Shown here: piece after piece, positions 26,032 through 36,255 of the stretch | Layout: the number at the start of each line of letters is the position of its first letter | Position numbering within the stretch: the stretch's first letter is position 1 | Source of the DNA: Microbacterium aurantiacum | GTDB lineage: Bacteria > Actinomycetota > Actinomycetes > Actinomycetales > Microbacteriaceae | Reading direction: 5' to 3' | Assembly (NCBI RefSeq): GCF_021654035.1 | Contig: NZ_JAJPDW010000003.1 | Location: forward strand, 275,141 to 339,140 | Length of the DNA: 64,000 nt | Position numbers and translations under genes: made by a program | The notes under the pieces: generated by a model | The model's input: only the letters and a program-made list of their open reading frames with translations | What the model was told of the DNA's origin: nothing | The model's database searches: none

Positions 26032-26706
26032 ATGACGGAACAACCTCACAGCGGTGCCGGGTCGGCGGCGGAACCCGCCGACCTGGCGCCGGTGATCTCG
26101 CTCTTCGGACACCGCGAGCGGACCGCGGACGATGTCGTCGCCGCGCAGGAGACCCCGTCGTGGCACCCTGCATGGGTCGCTGATCCTCCCGAACGGGCCG
26201 AAGACGACGATGAAGCGGTGGAAGCCGCAGAGCGGGCGTTGATCAAGCGGCTCCGTACGCGACAGCTCTCCTGCCGCGAGGCACGCGGGTTCCTGTCGGA
26301 ACAGGAGATCGCGGACGACGCGATCGACCGGATCATGGACGTCTGCGTCGCCCGCGGCTATCTCGACGACATGCGCCTGGCAGAGCAGATCATGCACGTC
26401 GGTGTGGATCGCAAGAAGCAGGGCCGTCGCGCGATCAGTCAGGCGATGAGCGCCCGCGGTCTCCCGCGCGAGGTGGTCGACGAGGCGATGACGGTCCTGG
26501 ACGAGGACGACGAGCTCGAGCGCGCGCAGGAGTTCGCACGCACGAAAGCGCGATCGCTGCAGAACGTCGAACGGGACGCCGCGCTTCGCCGCCTCATGGG
26601 ACAGCTCGCACGCCGCGGGTTCAGCGGGGCGGTCGTCGGCACTGCGGCACGCGCCGCGCTGGACGAGCTCGCGTCACCGCGGAAGGTGCGTTTCCTGGAG
26701 AGCTGA
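26032..26706 (+). CDS. recX: Regulatory protein RecX
   Basis: 224 aa. RecX binds RecA filaments and limits their activity. The first 70 residues are a variable acidic region; the three-helix RecX repeats occupy about 75-220 (ALIKRLRTRQLSCREARGFL, ARGYLDDMRLAEQIMH, KQGRRAISQAMSARGL). It is downstream of recA in the order conserved across actinobacteria and should share its SOS control. Confidence 0.93.
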   Translation: MTEQPHSGAGSAAEPADLAPVISLFGHRERTADDVVAAQETPSWHPAWVADPPERAEDDDEAVEAAERALIKRLRTRQLSCREARGFLSEQEIADDAIDRIMDVCVARGYLDDMRLAEQIMHVGVDRKKQGRRAISQAMSARGLPREVVDEAMTVLDEDDELERAQEFARTKARSLQNVERDAALRRLMGQLARRGFSGAVVGTAARAALDELASPRKVRFLES

Positions 26707-26767
26707 CGCGGAGGCGCCCGGTCTCCGCGGGGTGTGCCAGACTCGATCCGACCCGCGGGAGGGGTAC

Positions 26768-27694
26768 ATGGCGATTCGCGTCGAGGGGCTGAGCAAGAGC
26801 TACCGCGCTGTCCGCGCCGTCGACGACATCTCCTTCAGCGTCGGGGCGGGCGAGGTCTTCGCCTTCCTCGGCAGCAACGGAGCGGGGAAGTCGACGACCA
26901 TCGCGTGTCTGACCACGCTGAAGCCGTTCGACAGCGGTTCCGTCGTCGTGGCGGGACATGACGTGCGGTCGGAGTCCCGACGCGCGCGGCAGGCGATCGG
27001 CGTGGTGTTCCAGGCGTCGATCCTGGACGCCGAGCTCACGGTGCGGGAGAACCTCACGCTTCGCGCGCGGCTCGCGCATCTGTCCCGTGCGAGCGCCCAG
27101 CAGCGCATCGCCGAGCTGTCCGCGCTGCTCGAACTCGAGGAGTTCCTCGATCGCAGATACGGCCGGCTGTCCGGTGGGCAGAAGCGCCGCGCCGACATCG
27201 CGCGCGCACTCCTGCACGAGCCGGAGATCCTCTTCCTGGACGAGCCGACGGCGGGCCTCGATCCCGCGAGCCGCACCTCGGTCTGGGCCACCATCCAGAC
27301 CCTTCGTCGTCAGCGAGGGCTCACCGTGTTCCTCACCACCCACTACATGGAGGAGACCGAGGAGGCGGATCGCGTGTGCGTCATCGACCACGGTCGGATC
27401 GTCGCCGAGGGCACCCCGACCCAGCTGCGCGCGCTGCACAGCCGGAGTGTCCTGCGCATCACCTCGACGGCGCCGCGCCGACTCGCGGCGCTGGCGGGCG
27501 CCCGCGGTCTCGAGGTCGAGCAGGACGGCGATGTCAGCGTCCTCGCGGTACCGGGGGCCGCGGAGGCGATGGAGATCCTCCGCGCGCACGAGGGGGACGT
27601 CACCGACTTCGAGTTCCGTCACGGGCGGATGGACGACGTCTTCCTCGCCCTCACCGGCCGCTCGGGTACCGCCGACGGGGAGGATCGTTCGTGA
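26768..27694 (+). CDS. ABC-2 type exporter ATP-binding protein (DrrA-like)
   Basis: 308 aa. Walker A is GSNGAGKS (35-42), the signature is LSGGQKRR and Walker B is ILFLDEPTAGLDP. The roughly 80-residue C-terminal extension ending in DVFLALTGR is typical of DrrA/NatA-type drug or lipid exporters. GGGAGGGG precedes the ATG. It overlaps the permease gene by 4 nt. The substrate is unknown. Confidence 0.92.
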   Translation: MAIRVEGLSKSYRAVRAVDDISFSVGAGEVFAFLGSNGAGKSTTIACLTTLKPFDSGSVVVAGHDVRSESRRARQAIGVVFQASILDAELTVRENLTLRARLAHLSRASAQQRIAELSALLELEEFLDRRYGRLSGGQKRRADIARALLHEPEILFLDEPTAGLDPASRTSVWATIQTLRRQRGLTVFLTTHYMEETEEADRVCVIDHGRIVAEGTPTQLRALHSRSVLRITSTAPRRLAALAGARGLEVEQDGDVSVLAVPGAAEAMEILRAHEGDVTDFEFRHGRMDDVFLALTGRSGTADGEDRS

Positions 27695-28569
27695 GCATCG
27701 TCGGGGCCCTCGTCGGGCGGAACCTCCGGGTCTTCTTCCGGGACCGGATGAACGTCTTCTTCTCCCTCCTGAGCGGGCTGATCCTGTTCGTCCTGTACAC
27801 CCTCTTCCTGGCCCGGCTGCAGACCGACGGCCTGGAACAGCAGTTCCCCCAGGCGACCCCCGAGGAGGTGACGGCCTTCATCAACACCTGGATGTTCGCC
27901 GGCATCATCCTCCTCACGACCATCACCACCGGGCTCGGCGCGCTTTCCGCCCTCGTCGAGGACGGCCAGACCGGACGCTTCGGGGATTTCCTCGTCGCGC
28001 CGATCCGTCGCAGCGACATCGTGCTGGGCTATCTCCTCGCGGCGATCGCGGTGGCGCTGATCATGTCGTCGATCGTGCTCATCGTGAGCCTGCTGTATCT
28101 GGGACTGGTCGACGGCACCTGGCTGGGGCTCGAAGAGATCGGCGCTCTGGTCGCAGTGATGGTGCTGTGCTGCACGGCGTTCACCGCGCTGTCCGCCTTC
28201 GCGGCGTCGTTCGTCCGCAGCACGAGCGCGTTCTCCGCGCTGTCGACTGTGGTCGGAACGGCGATCGGCTTCATCGCGGGCGCGTACATTCCCGTGGGGT
28301 CCCTGCCGGCGTCCGTCGTGGACGTCATCAACGTGCTCCCGTTCTCACAGGCGGCGATGCTGCTGCGGCGGCCCTTCACCGAGGACTCCCTCGCCGTGCT
28401 CGCCGACGGCAACAGCACCGCAGGCGACAGCCTGCGGGAGTTCTACGGGGTGGATCTCTTCGTCGGCGAGACGCAGCTGACCGTCGGCATCGCGATCGCC
28501 GTCCTCGTGGTCGTGGCGGTCGGATTCACGGCACTGGCGGCGGCGCGCATCCGCGCCGTCGTGCGCTGA
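27691..28569 (+). CDS. ABC-2 type transporter permease
   Basis: 292 aa, with a GTG start in the overlap with its ATPase gene. Six hydrophobic segments fit the ABC-2 fold: about 15-35, then the helices around ITTGLGALSALVEDGQTGR, VALIMSSIVLIVSLLYLGL, AVMVLCCTAFTALSAFAASF, FIAGAYIPVG and the C-terminal VGIAIAVLVVVAVGFTAL. It probably dimerises and exports a lipid or drug with the upstream ATPase. Confidence 0.9.
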   Translation: MSIVGALVGRNLRVFFRDRMNVFFSLLSGLILFVLYTLFLARLQTDGLEQQFPQATPEEVTAFINTWMFAGIILLTTITTGLGALSALVEDGQTGRFGDFLVAPIRRSDIVLGYLLAAIAVALIMSSIVLIVSLLYLGLVDGTWLGLEEIGALVAVMVLCCTAFTALSAFAASFVRSTSAFSALSTVVGTAIGFIAGAYIPVGSLPASVVDVINVLPFSQAAMLLRRPFTEDSLAVLADGNSTAGDSLREFYGVDLFVGETQLTVGIAIAVLVVVAVGFTALAAARIRAVVR

Positions 28570-28613
28570 GCCCGCCGGCCGCGGCGCCTCGCGACGCCCT
28601 CAGCTGCGGATCG

Positions 28614-28619
28614 TAGAAT
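28614..28619 (+). promoter_or_regulatory. -10 box of miaB
   Basis: TAGAAT is 10 nt before the ATG at 28630, close to leaderless. Confidence 0.5.
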
Positions 28620-28629
28620 ATCGGCCATC

Positions 28630-30171
28630 ATGTCTTCCCCTTCCTCCGCGCCGACCGTCATCGCGCCGTCGCCCGCGGCCCGCGCCGCAGACGGCCGCAT
28701 CCGCACCTACGAAGTACGCACCTTCGGCTGTCAGATGAACGTCCATGATTCCGAGCGCCTGTCGGGTTCGCTCGAGAGCGCGGGCTACGTCCGTGCGGAC
28801 GCCGGCAGCGAGGCCGACGTGATCGTGATCAACACCTGCGCGGTCCGCGACAACGCCGCCGGCAAGCTCTACGGAACGCTCGGGCACCTCAAGTCGCGCA
28901 AAGACAAGCAAGAGGGGATGCAGATCGCCGTCGGCGGCTGCATGGCGCAGATGGACAAGGATGCCGTCCTCGACAAGGCTCCCTGGGTGGACGTCGTCTT
29001 CGGCACACACAACATGGGCTCTCTCCCCAGCCTGCTCGAGCGTGCGCGGCACAACCAGGCGGCGGAGCTGGAGATCCTCGAGGCTCTGGACGTGTTCCCC
29101 TCGACGCTTCCGACCAAGCGCGACTCCGTGCACAGCGGCTGGGTGTCGATCTCGGTGGGATGCAACAACACCTGCACGTTCTGCATCGTGCCGAGTCTGC
29201 GCGGCAAGGAGAAGGATCGGCGTCCGGGCGACATCCTGAATGAGATCCGTCTCCTCGTCGAGGACGGTGCGGTGGAGGTGACGCTGCTCGGGCAGAACGT
29301 CAACTCCTACGGAGTCGAGTTCGGCGACCGGCACGCCTTCGGGAAGCTGCTGCGGGCTGCGGGGGAGATCCCCGGACTCGAGCGAATCCGGTTCACCAGC
29401 CCGCACCCGGCGGCGTTCACCGACGACGTGATCGACGCGATGGCGGAGACCCCGTCGGTGATGCCGCAGCTGCACATGCCGCTGCAGTCGGGTAGCGACC
29501 GGATCCTCAAGGCCATGCGGCGCTCGTACCGCAGTGAGCGGTTCCTCGGCATCCTTGAGCGGGTGCGCGCGCGGATGCCGCACGCGGCGATCTCCACGGA
29601 CATCATCGTCGGCTTCCCCGGCGAGACGGAGGAGGACTTCCAGGACACCCTGCGCGTCGTCGAGCAGGCGCGATTCGCCAGCGCCTTCACCTTCCAGTAT
29701 TCAATCCGCGAGGGGACACCGGCGGCGACCATGCCGGACCAGGTCCCCAAGGAGGTCGTCCAGGAACGCTACGAGCGCCTCATCGCGCTGCAGGAGCGGA
29801 TCTCGCTGGAGGAGAACCAGGCGCAGCTCGGGCGTGAGGTCGAGGTGCTCGTGTCCGCAGGCGAGGGGAAGAAGGATGCTGCGACCCGGCGTCTCACCGG
29901 CCGCGCCGAGGACAACCGGCTGGTGCACTTCGAGGTGCCGGAGGGCTCCGAGCTCCCGCGACCCGGCGACGCCGTGCGCGTGGTCATCACCCACGCCGCG
30001 CCCTTCCACCTCCTGGCGGACGCGCCTGTCGGCGGTTCCCTGCGGATCCGGCGGACGAGATCCGGCGACGCGTGGGACCGCACGCAGGCGGAGTCCTGCG
30101 GCGTGCCGGCGCCCGCCGGTGCTCCGCGCGCGGTGTCGCTCGGCCTTCCCCTGCGCCGCGTCGAGGGGTGA
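28630..30171 (+). CDS. miaB: tRNA-2-methylthio-N6-dimethylallyladenosine synthase
   Basis: 513 aa radical-SAM methylthiotransferase acting on the i6A37 made by MiaA. The UPF0004 domain (about 25-140) has TFGCQMN and NTCAVRD cysteines. The radical-SAM cluster motif is [15 protein letters not shown]-terminal TRAM domain (about 400-470) is followed by an extra tail of about 40 basic residues ([15 protein letters not shown]...) that is probably lineage-specific. It overlaps miaA by 4 nt. Confidence 0.95.
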   Translation: MSSPSSAPTVIAPSPAARAADGRIRTYEVRTFGCQMNVHDSERLSGSLESAGYVRADAGSEADVIVINTCAVRDNAAGKLYGTLGHLKSRKDKQEGMQIAVGGCMAQMDKDAVLDKAPWVDVVFGTHNMGSLPSLLERARHNQAAELEILEALDVFPSTLPTKRDSVHSGWVSISVGCNNTCTFCIVPSLRGKEKDRRPGDILNEIRLLVEDGAVEVTLLGQNVNSYGVEFGDRHAFGKLLRAAGEIPGLERIRFTSPHPAAFTDDVIDAMAETPSVMPQLHMPLQSGSDRILKAMRRSYRSERFLGILERVRARMPHAAISTDIIVGFPGETEEDFQDTLRVVEQARFASAFTFQYSIREGTPAATMPDQVPKEVVQERYERLIALQERISLEENQAQLGREVEVLVSAGEGKKDAATRRLTGRAEDNRLVHFEVPEGSELPRPGDAVRVVITHAAPFHLLADAPVGGSLRIRRTRSGDAWDRTQAESCGVPAPAGAPRAVSLGLPLRRVEG

Positions 30172-31118
30172 TCACCACCGGGGTGCCCGGAACGCGACTC
30201 TGGGTGGTCGTCGGAGCCACCGGGACGGGGAAGTCCGCCTTCTCCCTGGACCTCGCCGAAGCGCTCGCACGGACCGGCCCCGCGGCCGAGATCGTGAACG
30301 CCGACGCGATGCAGGTGTATCGCGGGATGGACATCGGCACGGCGAAGATCCCCGTCGACGCGCGGCGCGGCGTCCCGCACCACCTCTTCGACGAGCTGGA
30401 CGTGACCGAGGATGCCGCTGTGGCGTGGTATCAGCCGCGCGCGAGGCAGCTGATCTCGGAGATCTCCGAGCGAGGCCACGACGCGATCCTCGTCGGAGGC
30501 TCGGGTCTCTACGTCTCGAGCGTCATCCACGACTTCCGCTTTCCACCTCGCGACGACGCCGCGCGCGCACGATGGGAGGCGGAGCTCGATCGATCCGGTC
30601 CGGGCTCGCTGTATGCGCGATTGCGAGATCGCGATCCGGACACGGCCGCGCGGATCGACCCGAAGAACGGACGACGGATCGTCCGTGCGCTGGAGATTCT
30701 GGACCAGGGTCAGGCGACCCACGGGGCGAGCCTGCCCGACGCGCCCACCCTGTGGCACGAGGACACGCGCCTCATCGGGCTGTCGAGTCCGAGGGATGAG
30801 CTCGTCGCGCGTCTCGACACGCGCGTCCAGCAGATGTGGCGGGACGGCCTCCTCGACGAGGTTCGGGCCCTCCGCGCACACGGATGGGATCGAGGGACGA
30901 CCGCCCGACGGGCGATCGGCTACGCGCAGGCCGCCGAGGAATTGGACGGACTGCTCACGCGCGACGAGGCGATCGCGCGGACCCAGGCGCTGACCCGTCG
31001 TTACGCCCGACGCCAGGTGTCATGGTTCCGGCGCTACGAGGGGCTGCGCTGGCAGGAGCAGGGGGTCGACGCATCCGTCCTCCTCGACGACTCCGGGGCT
31101 CACGGGTCGCCCGCCTAG
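30168..31118 (+). CDS. miaA: tRNA dimethylallyltransferase
   Basis: 316 aa. It transfers the dimethylallyl group to A37 of tRNAs reading UNN codons, giving the MiaB substrate. The P-loop is [11 protein letters not shown], followed by [24 protein letters not shown] and the end [16 protein letters not shown] 30168 overlaps the miaB stop; GTG 30183 is an alternative that would begin just before the first strand. The coupled pair secures sequential modification of the same base. Confidence 0.95.
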   Translation: MITTGVPGTRLWVVVGATGTGKSAFSLDLAEALARTGPAAEIVNADAMQVYRGMDIGTAKIPVDARRGVPHHLFDELDVTEDAAVAWYQPRARQLISEISERGHDAILVGGSGLYVSSVIHDFRFPPRDDAARARWEAELDRSGPGSLYARLRDRDPDTAARIDPKNGRRIVRALEILDQGQATHGASLPDAPTLWHEDTRLIGLSSPRDELVARLDTRVQQMWRDGLLDEVRALRAHGWDRGTTARRAIGYAQAAEELDGLLTRDEAIARTQALTRRYARRQVSWFRRYEGLRWQEQGVDASVLLDDSGAHGSPA

Positions 31119-31121
31119 ACT
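31116..31121 (+). promoter_or_regulatory. -10 box of dapF (leaderless arrangement)
   Basis: TAGACT is 7 nt before the ATG at 31129, overlapping the miaA stop codon region. Confidence 0.5.
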
Positions 31122-31128
31122 GGTGCGC

Positions 31129-32001
31129 ATGCCGCAGACCGTCCCGTTCACCAAAGGCCACGGCACGGGGAACGACTTCGTGATCGTCCCCGATCCGGAC
31201 GGCGCGCTCCACCTCTCCGACGATCAGGTGGCGGTCCTGTGCGACCGACGATTCGGCATCGGCGGCGACGGCATCCTCCGCGTCGTTCGTGCCCGAAGCC
31301 TCGCTGAGGGCGGGGAAGCCGCCGCGGCGGGTGTCGAGTGGTTCATGGACTACCGCAACGCCGACGGCTCTGCGGCGGAGATGTGCGGCAACGGCATCCG
31401 CGTTTTCGCCCGTTATCTGGCGGACGTCGGATGGGCCGACCCGGATGCCGGTCCCGTGCGGATCGGCACGCGCGCCGGGATCAAGGCCGTCACGCGTCAC
31501 GAGCGAGGGTTCGAGGTCGACCTCGGGCCGTGGCGCGTGGAATCCGGAGACGTCCTCGTCCGCGTCCGTGGGGGCGGTGCACCCCGACCGGGTCTCGGGA
31601 TCGACGTGGGCAACCCCCACGTCGTGGTGGCTCTCCCCGATGAGCGCGAACTCGAGGAGCTCGATCTCACGGCGGTGCCCCAGCTGCACCCGACGCCCCG
31701 CCACGGAGCCAACGTCGAGTTCGTCGTCCCCGGTGATCCGCTGGTCCGCGACGGGGTCGGGATGATCCGGATGCGGGTGTTCGAACGGGGAGTGGGAGAG
31801 ACGCTCAGCTGCGGAACCGGCGTGGCCGCCTCAGCGCTCGCCGTGCGGCACTGGGCGGGCCCGGCGGCCCCGGACCGATGGAACGTGGAGGTTCCGGGCG
31901 GTTCCCTGGGCGTCCGGACCGTCGACCTGGACGGCACGCTTCACGTGCTCCTGTCGGGACCGGCCTCCCTGGTCTTCTCGGGGGAGATCTCGCTGGCCTG
32001 A
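31129..32001 (+). CDS. dapF: Diaminopimelate epimerase
   Basis: 290 aa. It converts LL- to meso-diaminopimelate with two cysteines acting as acid and base: one in [16 protein letters not shown], the other in [12 protein letters not shown]. The N-terminus [14 protein letters not shown] is typical. It follows miaA by 10 nt in the order common in actinobacteria. The last 171 nt overlap the 3' part of the convergent methyltransferase reading frame. Confidence 0.96.
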   Translation: MPQTVPFTKGHGTGNDFVIVPDPDGALHLSDDQVAVLCDRRFGIGGDGILRVVRARSLAEGGEAAAAGVEWFMDYRNADGSAAEMCGNGIRVFARYLADVGWADPDAGPVRIGTRAGIKAVTRHERGFEVDLGPWRVESGDVLVRVRGGGAPRPGLGIDVGNPHVVVALPDERELEELDLTAVPQLHPTPRHGANVEFVVPGDPLVRDGVGMIRMRVFERGVGETLSCGTGVAASALAVRHWAGPAAPDRWNVEVPGGSLGVRTVDLDGTLHVLLSGPASLVFSGEISLA

Positions 32002-32661
32002 CTCATCTCGCCGGTCTGGCTCAGGGAGCGCGATGGGCTCCGTCGGCGGTGATCCGTGACGGCGCACGCGCAGCACTCGGAAACCCCGGCTCGTCGCGGC
32101 GCGGTGCACGCTGTAGCCGCGCTCGAACGTCGCTGCCAACCAGCGTTGCAGGGAGTCGGAGCCGAGGTTCCGCTGCACCACCAGCCAGGCGTCGGATCGC
32201 TCGTCCAAACGCGGGATCCACTTCTCCAGCAGACCGTGCAGCTCGTTCTTCCCGACGCGGATCGGAGGATTCGAGCGGATCGATCGGAACACGATGTCGT
32301 CGGGAACATCCTCGGGTCGCACGGCGTTGACGTGGGGGAGTCCGAGGCTCTCCGCATTGCGACGAACCAGATCCAGGGCGCGCTCGTTCACATCGACAGC
32401 CCAGATCGTCGCGTGCGGCGACGCCATCGCAAGGGACAGCGATATCGGCCCCCACCCGGAGCCGATGTCGAGCAGGTGTCCCCCCGCGGGGGGAGGGGGC
32501 GTGTTCGCCAGGAGCACCGCGGTGCCCGAGTCGACGTGATCGGGGCTGAACACGCCGCCGGCGGTCATGACCTCGACCTCCCGTCCCTGGAGTACCACGC
32601 GGATACGCCGCAGGTTCTCCGGACTGGCGGGGGAAGCACTGAAGTAGTGGTCGCTTCCCAT
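31831..32661 (-). CDS. Class I SAM-dependent methyltransferase (RsmC/RlmG-like)
   Basis: 276 aa. The N-terminus [17 protein letters not shown] and [19 protein letters not shown] motif [13 protein letters not shown] and the catalytic SNPPIRVG (NPP motif IV) match the small RsmC-like N2-guanine methyltransferases of actinobacteria, usually about 200 aa. The fold appears complete near residue 205 ([10 protein letters not shown]). The remaining 70 residues are polar, without a domain, and are encoded antisense to the dapF 3' end. Either the frame lacks its ancestral stop or the tail is real. The likely target is rRNA guanine, but this is family inference. Confidence 0.82.
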   Translation of the reverse strand: MGSDHYFSASPASPENLRRIRVVLQGREVEVMTAGGVFSPDHVDSGTAVLLANTPPPPAGGHLLDIGSGWGPISLSLAMASPHATIWAVDVNERALDLVRRNAESLGLPHVNAVRPEDVPDDIVFRSIRSNPPIRVGKNELHGLLEKWIPRLDERSDAWLVVQRNLGSDSLQRWLAATFERGYSVHRAATSRGFRVLRVRRHGSPPTEPIALPEPDRRDESGQRDLPREDQGGRSRQEHVKRAVQVDGPDAQGTARNLHVPSVRGRRARPVPHGER

Positions 32662-32702
32662 GGCTCACGAGCGTAGCGGAGGACGCCGCCTGCGCGGGAG
32701 GC

Positions 32703-32708
32703 TAGAAT
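32703..32708 (+). promoter_or_regulatory. Putative -10 box of hflX
   Basis: TAGAAT is 38 nt before the hflX ATG and would leave a leader of about 32 nt containing the GGAAGGA ribosome-binding site. Confidence 0.5.
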
Positions 32709-32746
32709 TCACGGATGCCCGGGCCCCGGCATCCCGGAAGGAACTG

Positions 32747-34267
32747 ATGACGCACCACACCACACCGCCCACCGCCGACGAGCAGCCGGTGGACCCGGTG
32801 GATCGCGTGCTGTCGCACGCCGACACCGGATCCGGTGCGCGCGTGTTCGGGAACGCACAGGCGCTCCAGGACGCGTCCACCGCGTACGGTGCGGACAGCG
32901 ACGGCGATCAGTGGGATCGTGAGGAGCGCGCCGCCCTCCGGCGCGTCCCCGGGCTGTCGACCGAGCTCGAGGACGTCACCGAGGTCGAGTACCGCCAGCT
33001 GCGTCTGGAGAACGTCGTCCTGGTGGGTGTGCATCCGCAGGGCGCGACCGAGGACGCCGAGAACTCGCTGCGCGAGCTCGCCGCGTTGGCCGAGACGGCC
33101 GGTGCCGTGGTGCTCGACGGCGTGCTGCAGCGGCGGCCGCACCCCGACCCGGCGACGTACGTGGGGCGGGGCAAGGCGGAGGAGCTCCGTGACATCGTCG
33201 CCGCCGTCGGCGCCGACACCGTGATCGCCGACACCGAACTCGCCCCGAGCCAGCGGCGTGCCCTCGAGGACGTGGTGAAGGTGAAGGTCATCGACCGCAC
33301 CACGGTCATCCTCGACATCTTCAGCCAGCACGCCAAGAGTCGAGAGGGCAAAGCCCAGGTCGAGCTCGCCCAGCTCGAGTACCTCCTCCCGCGTCTGCGC
33401 GGGTGGGGCGACTCGATGTCACGCCAGGCGGGCGGCCAGGTCGGCGCCGGTGGTGCCGGCATGGGCTCCCGCGGTCCGGGTGAGACGAAGATCGAGCTCG
33501 ACCGTCGTCGTATCCGCACCCGCATGGCGCAGCTGCGTCGTCAGATCCGCGACTTCGCGCCGGCGCGGGACGCCAAACGCGCCGAGCGCAGGCGCAACAC
33601 GATTCCGTCGGTCGCGATCGCGGGGTACACCAACGCGGGCAAATCCAGCCTTCTGAACCGGCTCACCAGCGCGGGCGTGCTGGTGGAGAACGCCCTGTTC
33701 GCGACGCTCGACGCGACGGTCCGCCGCGCCGAGGCCGAGGACGGTCGGGTGTACACGCTCACGGACACGGTCGGATTCGTGCGGAACCTGCCTCACCAGC
33801 TCGTCGAAGCCTTCCGTTCCACGCTCGAAGAGGTGGGACAGGCGGACGTCATCCTCCACGTGGTGGACGGCGCCCATCCCGACCCGGCGGCGCAGCTGGC
33901 GACCGTCCGCGATGTCATCGGCGACGTCGGTGCGCGGGATCTTCCCGAGATCGTGGTGTTCAACAAGGCCGATCTCCTGGACGATGACGCCCGTCTCCTG
34001 CTGCGCGGTCTGCAGCCGGACGCCGTCTTCGCCTCCTCCCGCACCGGCGAGGGCGTCGCAGAGCTTCGGGCGACGATCGAAGCGGCGCTTCCGCTTCCCG
34101 CCGTGGAAGTGCACGCGCTCGTGCCCTACGACCGCGGAGAGCTGGTGTCGGCGATCCACGAGCACGGCATGATCCTCGCCGAGGAGCATCAGGAGCAGGG
34201 CACCGCGGTGCACGCGCGCGTCGGCGAGCACCTCGCGGCACGCCTGGCTCCGTTCCTCCGGGACTAG
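32747..34267 (+). CDS. hflX: GTPase HflX
   Basis: 506 aa. HflX is a ribosome-associated GTPase that splits or rescues stalled ribosomes under stress. It has an N-terminal HflX domain (about 85-260, with VDRTTVILDIFSQHAKSREGKAQVELAQ as the landmark), a Gly-rich QVGAGGAGMGSRGPGE loop, and a G domain with G1 GYTNAGKSS, G3 DTVGF and G4 NKAD. The variable first 80 residues are acidic. GGAAGGA (32736-32742) precedes the ATG. Its TAG stop and the TAG stop of the opposite gene share the palindrome CTAG at 34264-34267. Confidence 0.95.
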   Translation: MTHHTTPPTADEQPVDPVDRVLSHADTGSGARVFGNAQALQDASTAYGADSDGDQWDREERAALRRVPGLSTELEDVTEVEYRQLRLENVVLVGVHPQGATEDAENSLRELAALAETAGAVVLDGVLQRRPHPDPATYVGRGKAEELRDIVAAVGADTVIADTELAPSQRRALEDVVKVKVIDRTTVILDIFSQHAKSREGKAQVELAQLEYLLPRLRGWGDSMSRQAGGQVGAGGAGMGSRGPGETKIELDRRRIRTRMAQLRRQIRDFAPARDAKRAERRRNTIPSVAIAGYTNAGKSSLLNRLTSAGVLVENALFATLDATVRRAEAEDGRVYTLTDTVGFVRNLPHQLVEAFRSTLEEVGQADVILHVVDGAHPDPAAQLATVRDVIGDVGARDLPEIVVFNKADLLDDDARLLLRGLQPDAVFASSRTGEGVAELRATIEAALPLPAVEVHALVPYDRGELVSAIHEHGMILAEEHQEQGTAVHARVGEHLAARLAPFLRD

Positions 34268-36228
34268 TCCAGCGTCAGCGGGGGGATCCCCGGGGGGACG
34301 AAACCGAAGACCCCTCCGAGGAAGGCGAGCTCCGCCTCGAGGGCGCGCTCGATGGTCTCCGCCCGGCGGAATCCGTGCCCCTCGCCGTCGAAGAGCAGGT
34401 AGGCGTGGGGCACGCCCGCCGCGGCGAGGGCGTCGCGGACGGCTTCGGACTGCGACGGCGGGACGACGACATCCTCCGTCCCCTGCTCGAGCAGGAGCGG
34501 CGTGCGGAAGTCCTCCGGTCGCGTGAGCGGGGACAGCTCGATGTAGCGTGCCTCGGCCTCGGGGAGCGGCCCGACGAGCCCGTCGAGGTACCGGGACTCG
34601 AAGTCCTCGGTCTCCGCTGCGAGGAGGCGCAGGTCTGCGACGCCGTAGCGGCTGATCCCCGCGGCGAAGACGTCGGTGCCGGTGACCGCGCGGAGCACGG
34701 TCCAGCCGCCGGCCGACCCGCCCGCGATGGCCACGCGGTTCGGGTCGAGACGCCCCTCGGCGGCGAGAGCCCCGACCGCCGCGACGATGTCGTCGACGTC
34801 GACGATGCCCCAGGCGCCGCGGAGCCGCTCGCGGTGGGGGCGGCCGTAGCCCGTGGAGCCGCCGTAGTTGACATCGAGCACACCGATGCCGCGGCTGGTC
34901 AGGTAGGCGATCTTGCCGGATGCCGCGCCGCCGACGTGCGCGGTCGGACCGCCATGGACGAACACGACGTACGGCGGCGCCGTGCTCCCGTCCGCGCCGT
35001 CGCGTGCCGGAACCGGGACGTCGGGATTGGTCGGCGGGAAGTCGAAGGCGTGGACGGGGCCGTGCGGGCCCTCCACCGTGACCTCGCGGGCGGTGGGCGT
35101 GAACGCCGCCGGCCAGGGCGGAACGTCGCCGGCGATCCGGACCACGTCCTCGGGGGCGTCGACGTCCACGAGTCGGAGCGCGGGCATGCCGTGGCCCGTC
35201 GTGCCGCTGACGAGCACCCGCGTTCCCGCAGCATCCTCGATCGCCGCGGTCGAGGTGACATCCAGCGGAAGACGCCGTGCGCCCCCGTCCGGTGAGAGGA
35301 GAACGACCTCGTCGCTCCCGCGGGTGCGCACCGCGACGATCCGGCCGTCGTCGAGAGGGCGGAACCAGCGCGTGCCGAGGACCCAGAGCGGACCCCCGGT
35401 GTCGGCGTCGACCGGGGCGACGGAGGTGCGGGTTCCGGTGCGGAGGTCGTGACGCCAGAGGTTCCACCGTCCGTCGGGATCGTCGGAGTAGAGGAGGGTG
35501 TCCTCGTCGAGCCACACCGGTTGCACCGGTGAGGATCCGCCTGTGGTGATCGCGCGCGGCTCGTTCCGGGGTGTGCGGATCTCCACGACCCGCACCTCCG
35601 CCCGGTCCCAAGGCATGTCGGGGTGGTTCCAGGCGATCCAGGCGATCCGCCCGCCGTCGGGGGAGAGGGCCGGATGGGCGACGAAATCGCTGCCGGCGGC
35701 CAGGACGGTCGGCGGGGTGCCGGCCTCGCCGTCCCACGGGATCTCCACGATGTCGCGGCGGACGGGGGTGCCGAGGGTCTCGCGGACGGCGAGGAGCCGC
35801 CCGCGCTGGATGCTCAGGCCCCCGAAGCGGACGTCCGGGTCCTCCGCGGTGAGGGCGATCGGTGACGAGCCGGGCGCGAGGATGTAGACCCGCTGGTCGG
35901 TCTTCTCCACGAACACGAGGAGATCCTCGTGCGCCGCCCAGGCGCCCCCGCCGTACTCGTGGACGCGCGAGCGGGCGTTCCAGGGTGCGGGCAGGAGTGT
36001 GCGGACCTCGCCGCCAGTGCTGCGTGCCCGCACGGCGATGCGGCCACCCTCGTCGGGGAGCGATTCGCCCCACCAGATCTCGTCGCGCGCCGGCCCGGCG
36101 AAGCAGGCGCCCTCGAGTCGGGGCGACGAACGGGCGACCGATCGTGCGTCCAGGGGCGAGGGCCATGCGCCCCAGGCGGGGGCGGACGCGGGGGCGGTGT
36201 CTTCCGAGGGGGCGGTCACCCCGTCCAC
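34264..36228 (-). CDS. S9 family peptidase (prolyl oligopeptidase type)
   Basis: 654 aa. An N-terminal seven-bladed-propeller region (about 30-390, repeated WxxDxxxG-like strands) is followed by an alpha/beta-hydrolase domain with FVHGGPTAHVGG, the catalytic Ser in IAGGSAGGWTVL, Asp in EQGTEDVVVPPS and His in DGEGHGFRR. No signal peptide is seen, so it is likely cytoplasmic and cleaves short peptides, possibly acylaminoacyl or dipeptidyl substrates. GTG 36228 starts MDGVTAPSED; GTG 36219 is an alternative. Confidence 0.92.
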   Translation of the reverse strand: MDGVTAPSEDTAPASAPAWGAWPSPLDARSVARSSPRLEGACFAGPARDEIWWGESLPDEGGRIAVRARSTGGEVRTLLPAPWNARSRVHEYGGGAWAAHEDLLVFVEKTDQRVYILAPGSSPIALTAEDPDVRFGGLSIQRGRLLAVRETLGTPVRRDIVEIPWDGEAGTPPTVLAAGSDFVAHPALSPDGGRIAWIAWNHPDMPWDRAEVRVVEIRTPRNEPRAITTGGSSPVQPVWLDEDTLLYSDDPDGRWNLWRHDLRTGTRTSVAPVDADTGGPLWVLGTRWFRPLDDGRIVAVRTRGSDEVVLLSPDGGARRLPLDVTSTAAIEDAAGTRVLVSGTTGHGMPALRLVDVDAPEDVVRIAGDVPPWPAAFTPTAREVTVEGPHGPVHAFDFPPTNPDVPVPARDGADGSTAPPYVVFVHGGPTAHVGGAASGKIAYLTSRGIGVLDVNYGGSTGYGRPHRERLRGAWGIVDVDDIVAAVGALAAEGRLDPNRVAIAGGSAGGWTVLRAVTGTDVFAAGISRYGVADLRLLAAETEDFESRYLDGLVGPLPEAEARYIELSPLTRPEDFRTPLLLEQGTEDVVVPPSQSEAVRDALAAAGVPHAYLLFDGEGHGFRRAETIERALEAELAFLGGVFGFVPPGIPPLTLD

Positions 36229-36255
36229 GCTAGAGCGAAAACGTCGGAAGCACCG

